Shown here: positions 59,774 through 64,000 of the stretch, in pieces
Layout of the letters: each line of letters starts with the position of its first letter
Position numbering within the stretch: position 1 is the first letter of the stretch
Assembly: GCA_963706755.1 (NCBI GenBank)
Contig: CAVPNH010000008.1
Coordinates: forward strand, 124,001 to 188,000
DNA: 64,000 nucleotides
Direction: 5' to 3'
From: RPQJ01 sp963706755
GTDB taxonomy: Bacteria; Pseudomonadota; Gammaproteobacteria; Steroidobacterales; Steroidobacteraceae
Translations under genes and position numbers: made by a program
The notes under the pieces: model-generated
Told to the model about the DNA's origin: nothing
The model's database searches: none
The model's input: the letters and a program-made list of their open reading frames with translations, nothing else

Positions 59774-61561
59774 CTACCGCGGCTGCATCAACTGCAGCAA
59801 CGCGACGAATTCCGGGTGGTCGCGCAACGACACGAGATCCGGATCGTTCTGCATCCAGCCGACGTTCGTGTAACCGGCCTCGACGGCCTGGCGCAGCGCG
59901 TCGAGGGCGCGCTGCGACTCGCCGAGGCTGACGTACATGCACGCGGCGTTGTAGAGCATCATCGGGTCACCGGGGCTGAGCACCAGCGCCTTCGTCCCCT
60001 CACGAATCGCGTCGTCCCGGAGCCCTGCGCGGCCCAGCTGGTTCGCGTAGATCAGGCGTGCTCGCGCATCGTCCGGGTTCTGCAGCAGGTAGTTCGGCAT
60101 GATCTCGAGCAGCCGGCGATAGACGACGTCCGCCTCCTCGGTGCGCCCGAGCCCGAGGCAGGTCTGCGCTACGTCGAGGTGCCCCGCATAGAACGTCGGC
60201 TTGATTTCGGCGACCCGGCGGAAGAGCTCGAGCGCCTGCTCGAGCCGGCCCTCGGTGAAGTAGATCCGCCCGAGCGTCCAGTGCGCGATGAAGTCGTCGG
60301 GATCGATCTCGACCGCCTTGGTGCAGGAGGCCGTGGCCTCGTCCAGCTTGCCCCAGAGAAAATAGGAAAGCCCCATCGCCCGGTAGGCCTCGGGCAGGTT
60401 GTTGTCGTACATCAGGGCCTTGAAACTGAATTCCTGCGCCAGCTCCCGGTAACGTTCCTCGCGCGCGATCAGCTGGTACATCTGCCCGTAGGCGCTGGAG
60501 CATCCCGCGTACGCGGCCGCGTAGCGCGAGTCGAGTTCGATCGCCTTCTCGAACAGCTGGATCGCGTACTCGACACTGCGCTTGGTCAGTCGGTAGAGCT
60601 GTTCCTGGCCGCGAAGATAGAGGTCGTACGCCTCCGCATTGAGGGTCGGCCGCTTGGTGAGCGACAGCCTTTCGGAGAAACTGAGCTTGAGTTTCAGGGC
60701 TTCGACGATCTGCTGGGCGACCTGCTCCTGGATGTCGAAGATGTCGTCGAGCTTGCCCTTGTAGGTGTTGCCCCAGAGTTGCAGGTTGGTCGCGACGTCC
60801 ACGAGCTGCACGGTGATCCGCACCGAGTCCTGGAACCGGCGTACGCCGCCGCCGACGATGTAGCGGGCGCCGAGCGCGGCGCCAACCGCGTGGATGTCCT
60901 GCCCGCGCCCCTTGTGCTGCATGGAGGCCCAGCGCGAGATCAGGTTGATCTCGCTCACGAGGGACAGCCTCGCGATCAGCTCCTCGGTCAGCCCGTCGCT
61001 GAAATAGTCGGTCTCCGGGTCGGGGCTGATATTGTCGAACGGCAGTACGGCGACCGCCCTGGTCTCGGGGACGGGCTCGGCTGCATGCGCGGCGATGGCG
61101 GTGGCCGACCGTACTCCGGCGCCGCTTGCGACAGCGACCTGCGGCGGAGTGATCTGCACGCCCAGGCCGTCCAGCGAGCGAAGGATCGCCTGCAGGTTCT
61201 CGTCCGGGTCGCCGTGGTAGTACTCGATGTGCTGGATGCCGGCGAGCGGGTACTTGAGGCCGAGCGGGATCGTGGTCGGTTCGAGGTGAACGGGAAGGAT
61301 GTGTCCCTTGCGCTCGCTCGTCAGCATGACTTCCTTCGCCACGTTGTGCGAACTGACGGCCGATGGCGTCACCATCAGCAGCAGGACCTTGGCGCCCTCG
61401 AGGGCGCGGACGATGGACTCTCCCCAGAGCGCGGCGCCGTCGATGCCGCCCTGGTCGATCCAGAGGTTGACGCCGGCGGCCCGCAGCCTGGTCGCAAGCT
61501 CGAGCACGCGGGCCTTGTCGTCGCGCGAGTAACTCAGGAAGACGTCTGCAGATTGAGCCAA
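59774..61561 (-). CDS. TIR-FlgO-TPR protein
   Basis: 595 residues. The N-terminal TIR domain covers about 5-105: DVFLSYSRDDKARVLELATR, GVNLWIDQGGIDGAALWGES, KVLLLMVTPSAVSSHNVAKE. The Glu in LWGESIVRALEG and the SxxxxxE region are candidates for the TIR active or interface site. A FlgO/TolB-N-like domain follows at 165-290 (AVAVLPFDNISPDPETDYFS, VGGGVRRFQDSVRITVQLVD), then TPRs to the end (YAAAYAGCSSAYGQMYQ, AHWTLGRIYFTEGRLEQALE). There is no signal or membrane segment, unlike the sister protein at 180-2159. Signalling or NAD-cleavage roles are possible; no defence partner genes lie next to it. Confidence 0.88.
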   Translation of the reverse strand: MAQSADVFLSYSRDDKARVLELATRLRAAGVNLWIDQGGIDGAALWGESIVRALEGAKVLLLMVTPSAVSSHNVAKEVMLTSERKGHILPVHLEPTTIPLGLKYPLAGIQHIEYYHGDPDENLQAILRSLDGLGVQITPPQVAVASGAGVRSATAIAAHAAEPVPETRAVAVLPFDNISPDPETDYFSDGLTEELIARLSLVSEINLISRWASMQHKGRGQDIHAVGAALGARYIVGGGVRRFQDSVRITVQLVDVATNLQLWGNTYKGKLDDIFDIQEQVAQQIVEALKLKLSFSERLSLTKRPTLNAEAYDLYLRGQEQLYRLTKRSVEYAIQLFEKAIELDSRYAAAYAGCSSAYGQMYQLIAREERYRELAQEFSFKALMYDNNLPEAYRAMGLSYFLWGKLDEATASCTKAVEIDPDDFIAHWTLGRIYFTEGRLEQALELFRRVAEIKPTFYAGHLDVAQTCLGLGRTEEADVVYRRLLEIMPNYLLQNPDDARARLIYANQLGRAGLRDDAIREGTKALVLSPGDPMMLYNAACMYVSLGESQRALDALRQAVEAGYTNVGWMQNDPDLVSLRDHPEFVALLQLMQPR

Positions 61562-61831
61562 GGTCGAGCCCTATTGCGTCCAATGTCCTGTGGAGCGGGC
61601 AGGGTAGGCGCAGGAGCCAGTCCGGGCCGCCAAGGCTAGCGGATCCTCGGCGGCCTGAGAAGAAAAGTGCGTCGTCGTGCGCCGGTCGGGTGGCGCGCGA
61701 CCTGCTAAGCCATTGACGCGGTTAATGTTTCATCCGGGGAATGGCGATGGCCAGTCCGTGTGCGGACGGTCTCAGGGACTCGGACGATCCATGGCATTCG
61801 CGCTACGCGCGTTCGGCTGCCGCCGCGAACA

Positions 61832-64000
61832 TCAGCCCGCGGCCGAACGAGGCCAGAGGTCGGCCACCCGGAAGCGGCCAGTGGCGGTGAGGTCGGCAGG
61901 TGCGTCTCGCTCCGCCCGCAGCCTGGCGCGGCGCGCCATAAAAGGTGTCCGCGCCACGTTGTCGAGCGAGGTCGAGTGGGCAAACAGGAATCCCTGGCCC
62001 GCGACACAACCGAGGTCCAGCAGGGTCGCGGCCTGGTCCTCGTTCTCGATGCCCTCGGCGATCGTCTCGAGCCCGAGCGTCGTGCCGAGCATCACGACGG
62101 CGCGGGCAAGCTCCGGGCCGCCGTCCTGTTCGGTGAGCCGGCTGACGAACGCGCGGTCGATCTTCAGGATGTCGATCGGGAACCGGTGCAGGTAGGACAG
62201 GGACGAGTAGCCCATGCCGAAGTCGTCGATCGCGAGCCGGACGCCGAGCGACTTCAGTTCGCGGAAGCGCTCCAGGTTGGCGTCGGTGTTCTGCATGATC
62301 GTGCTCTCGGTCAGCTCGATCACCAGGTTGCTTGGGTCGAGGCCGGAGATCTCGAGCGCGTTGCGCACGTCCTCGACCAGGGTTCCCTGCTGCAGGTGGC
62401 GGCCGGAAATGTTGACCGCCACGCGCAGGCCTTTTCCGCCGGGGACCGCGTCGCTCCAAGCGCGGACCTGGGTGCACGCGTCGAGGAGGACCCGACGACC
62501 GAGTTCGACGACCCGCTCCGATTCCTCGGCGACCGGAATGAAGACCCCGGGCATGACGAGGCCGCGCTGCGGGTGCTGCCACCGCACCAGGGCTTCGACG
62601 CCCAGCAGCTCGCGCTGCGTCAGGTCGACGACCGGCTGGAACTCGACGAAGAATTCGTTTCGTGCCAGTGCAAGGTCGATGTCCTGCTCCAGCCGCAGGC
62701 GATCGTGCAGGTGTTCCTGCATGTGCGGCTGGAACACCACGCAGCGCGCCTTGCCGGCCGCCTTCGCGTTGTACATGGCGATGTCGGCGTTGCGCAGCAA
62801 CTGTTCGGCATCGTCGCCGGGCCGCGAGCAGGCGACGCCGATGCTGGCAGACGAGTCGGTGGCCCGGCCGTCGAGGAGCAGGGGCCTGTTGAACTCGGCC
62901 GTGATCGGCGCGGCGATGCGCTCGACGTCCGTCTCGCTGCCGATGCCCTCCAGGAGGATTGCGAATTCGTCGCCGCCGAGGCGCGCGACGGTGTCGGACG
63001 GCCGGGTCGCCTTGACCAGCCGTTGCGCCGCGGCCTGCAGCAGCCGGTCGCCCGCATCGTGCCCGAGCGAGTCATTGACGTTCTTGAAGTTGTCGAGGTC
63101 GAGGAACATGACGGCCACTCGCTGCTGCGAGCGCTGCGCCAGCGTCAGCGCGTGCTCCACACGGTTCCAGAACAGGCTCCGGTTGGCCAGCAGCGTCAGC
63201 GGGTCGTGGAACGCCAGCTTGCGCAGCTGCTCCTCCAGCCCCTTGCGTTCGCTGACGTCGCGGAAGTTCAGCGCCAGCCCGCCAATCGCCGTGTCGTCCA
63301 TCAGGTTGCTGCCCACGCACTCGAGGGTGCTGCGTCGCTCGCCGGTCTCGACCACCAGTTCGATCGGTCCGATGACGCGGCCCCGAGTCGCGGCCACCTC
63401 GGCAAGAAATGCGTTCAGCCGCTCCCGGTCTCCGTCGGCCCAGAGATCGAGGAGATTTCGGCCGACCAGCTCGTCCGGGCGGATCGCAAGGGTGCGCTCC
63501 GCGGCCGGCGACGCGAATTGAAGATGCCCATCGGTACCGGTGATCATGATCACGTCGGAGGCATTCTTGATCAGGGACGCGTAGCGGGCTTCGACCATGC
63601 CGGCCGCCCGGCGCTCCCGCAGCAGCGCGTCGTCCCGCGAGAGCACGCCCTGGCGCACCATGACGAGCGAAGTCAGCGTGAAGATGATGACCGTCATCGC
63701 GTTCACGGGGCTCGCGGCCGTGCTGCTCTCGACGTAGACCAGGACCAGGAACGACACCATCATCGCGATGTATGGCATGCCCTGCATGAGCGCGAGGCTG
63801 AACGCACCGGGAGCGCGTCGCACGGTGGGTGCGACGCGCAGCTGTTCGCGCGCCGCAGCCGCGAGCCAGATGTAGCACGCCAGGTAGATTGCGTCCGAGA
63901 CCCCACCCGGCAGGTAGCTGCCGCCGACCTTCGACATGGCCCAGACCATGTCGGCAACGGACATCGACGAGAAGCCCAGCATGAGCAGCAAAAGTGCCCG
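61832..64000 (-). CDS. PAS-GGDEF-EAL c-di-GMP protein (5' end beyond window)
   Basis: At least 719 residues are visible and the frame is still open at the window end. The membrane part (LACYIWLAAAA, YIAMMVSFLVLVYVES, VIIFTLTSLVMVRQ) is followed by a PAS domain (LIKNASDVIMITGTDGHLQF), GGDEF with intact motif RLGGDEFAILLEG and an inhibitory RxxD site five residues before it (RPSD), and EAL with ELLGVEALVRWQHP, ELTESTIMQN and IDDFGMGYSSLSYLHRFPID. Both catalytic motifs look intact, so it may both make and break c-di-GMP. It lies 270 bp upstream of the TIR gene in the same direction. Confidence 0.92.
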   Translation of the reverse strand, partial: RALLLLMLGFSSMSVADMVWAMSKVGGSYLPGGVSDAIYLACYIWLAAAAREQLRVAPTVRRAPGAFSLALMQGMPYIAMMVSFLVLVYVESSTAASPVNAMTVIIFTLTSLVMVRQGVLSRDDALLRERRAAGMVEARYASLIKNASDVIMITGTDGHLQFASPAAERTLAIRPDELVGRNLLDLWADGDRERLNAFLAEVAATRGRVIGPIELVVETGERRSTLECVGSNLMDDTAIGGLALNFRDVSERKGLEEQLRKLAFHDPLTLLANRSLFWNRVEHALTLAQRSQQRVAVMFLDLDNFKNVNDSLGHDAGDRLLQAAAQRLVKATRPSDTVARLGGDEFAILLEGIGSETDVERIAAPITAEFNRPLLLDGRATDSSASIGVACSRPGDDAEQLLRNADIAMYNAKAAGKARCVVFQPHMQEHLHDRLRLEQDIDLALARNEFFVEFQPVVDLTQRELLGVEALVRWQHPQRGLVMPGVFIPVAEESERVVELGRRVLLDACTQVRAWSDAVPGGKGLRVAVNISGRHLQQGTLVEDVRNALEISGLDPSNLVIELTESTIMQNTDANLERFRELKSLGVRLAIDDFGMGYSSLSYLHRFPIDILKIDRAFVSRLTEQDGGPELARAVVMLGTTLGLETIAEGIENEDQAATLLDLGCVAGQGFLFAHSTSLDNVARTPFMARRARLRAERDAPADLTATGRFRVADLWPRSAAG

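Noticed and set aside
59594..61639. A 681-codon plus-strand open frame opposite the TIR-TPR gene
   Set aside because: No recognisable motif, and it mirrors the codon structure of the opposite gene.
59774..64000. A TIR-based defence island
   Set aside because: Only one TIR gene is present, with no SAVED, SIR2, helicase or cyclase partner; the adjacent GGDEF-EAL protein is ordinary signalling.

Overview
The window is a high-GC bacterial chromosome segment with long, tightly packed genes on both strands. Family content points to a Gammaproteobacterium: an AcrAB/OprM-type RND pump, an OmpA-like barrel, TolB/FlgO-type TPR membrane proteins, a probable GlyGly-CTERM (rhombosortase) substrate and a PbpG-type endopeptidase. 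A Steroidobacter/Nevskia-like lineage is a guess; no rRNA or complete tRNA is present to test it.

Region 1 (1-19700) is metabolic genes broken up by mobile DNA. It holds a membrane TPR protein, pyruvate phosphate dikinase (PPDK), a glucan phosphorylase, an MDR oxidoreductase, an acyl-ACP-reductase-like enzyme, a methyltransferase, a lower-GC diacylglycerol-kinase-like gene, a TlpA-like thioredoxin, two SDR proteins and a lipoprotein beta-propeller. Between them lie one intact IS6-family element, an IS6 copy interrupted by a DDE integrase-core IS, several IS remnants, three copies of a ~160-bp MITE that ends in the same inverted repeat as the IS6 element, and short dispersed repeats that look like 3' halves of tRNAs with hairpins. 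One IS end supplies the last 18 codons of the PPDK reading frame.

Region 2 (19700-30150) holds a secreted PKD/cytochrome-like protein with a C-terminal frameshift, a SagB-like nitroreductase, GtrA, and a translationally coupled cluster (epimerase, UbiA-type prenyltransferase, unknown exported protein, SUMF1-like exported protein). It ends in an IS6 wreck and a truncated MFS transporter.

Region 3 (30246-37686) holds a frameshifted acyl-CoA dehydrogenase and a compact set: a ferritin-like protein, a large protein with a PhoU/DUF47-like C-terminus, and a PPDK-like protein that keeps the ATP-grasp and phosphohistidine domains but lacks the PEP/pyruvate barrel. The last two overlap by 4 bp.

Region 4 (37150-48095) is transport, all on the minus strand: an RND tripartite pump (adaptor, pump, outer-membrane factor), then an ABC ATPase, FtsX-type permease, HlyD adaptor and YbhB-like protein.

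Region 5 (48300-64000) holds envelope lipoproteins (LssY_C-like, phospholipase D, alpha/beta hydrolase), a PBP7-like endopeptidase, NADP-glutamate dehydrogenase with a one-base insertion, a receiver-like/PEP-synthase-N-terminal fusion protein, an outer-membrane barrel with a clear terminator, a TIR-FlgO-TPR protein and a PAS-GGDEF-EAL protein cut by the window end.

Recurring themes: three different PEP/pyruvate dikinase-type proteins in one 64-kb window, two of them lacking the classical PEP/pyruvate barrel; two FlgO-TPR proteins with different N-termini (membrane or TIR); and three single-step frameshifts in otherwise well-conserved genes, which may be real decay or assembly errors.
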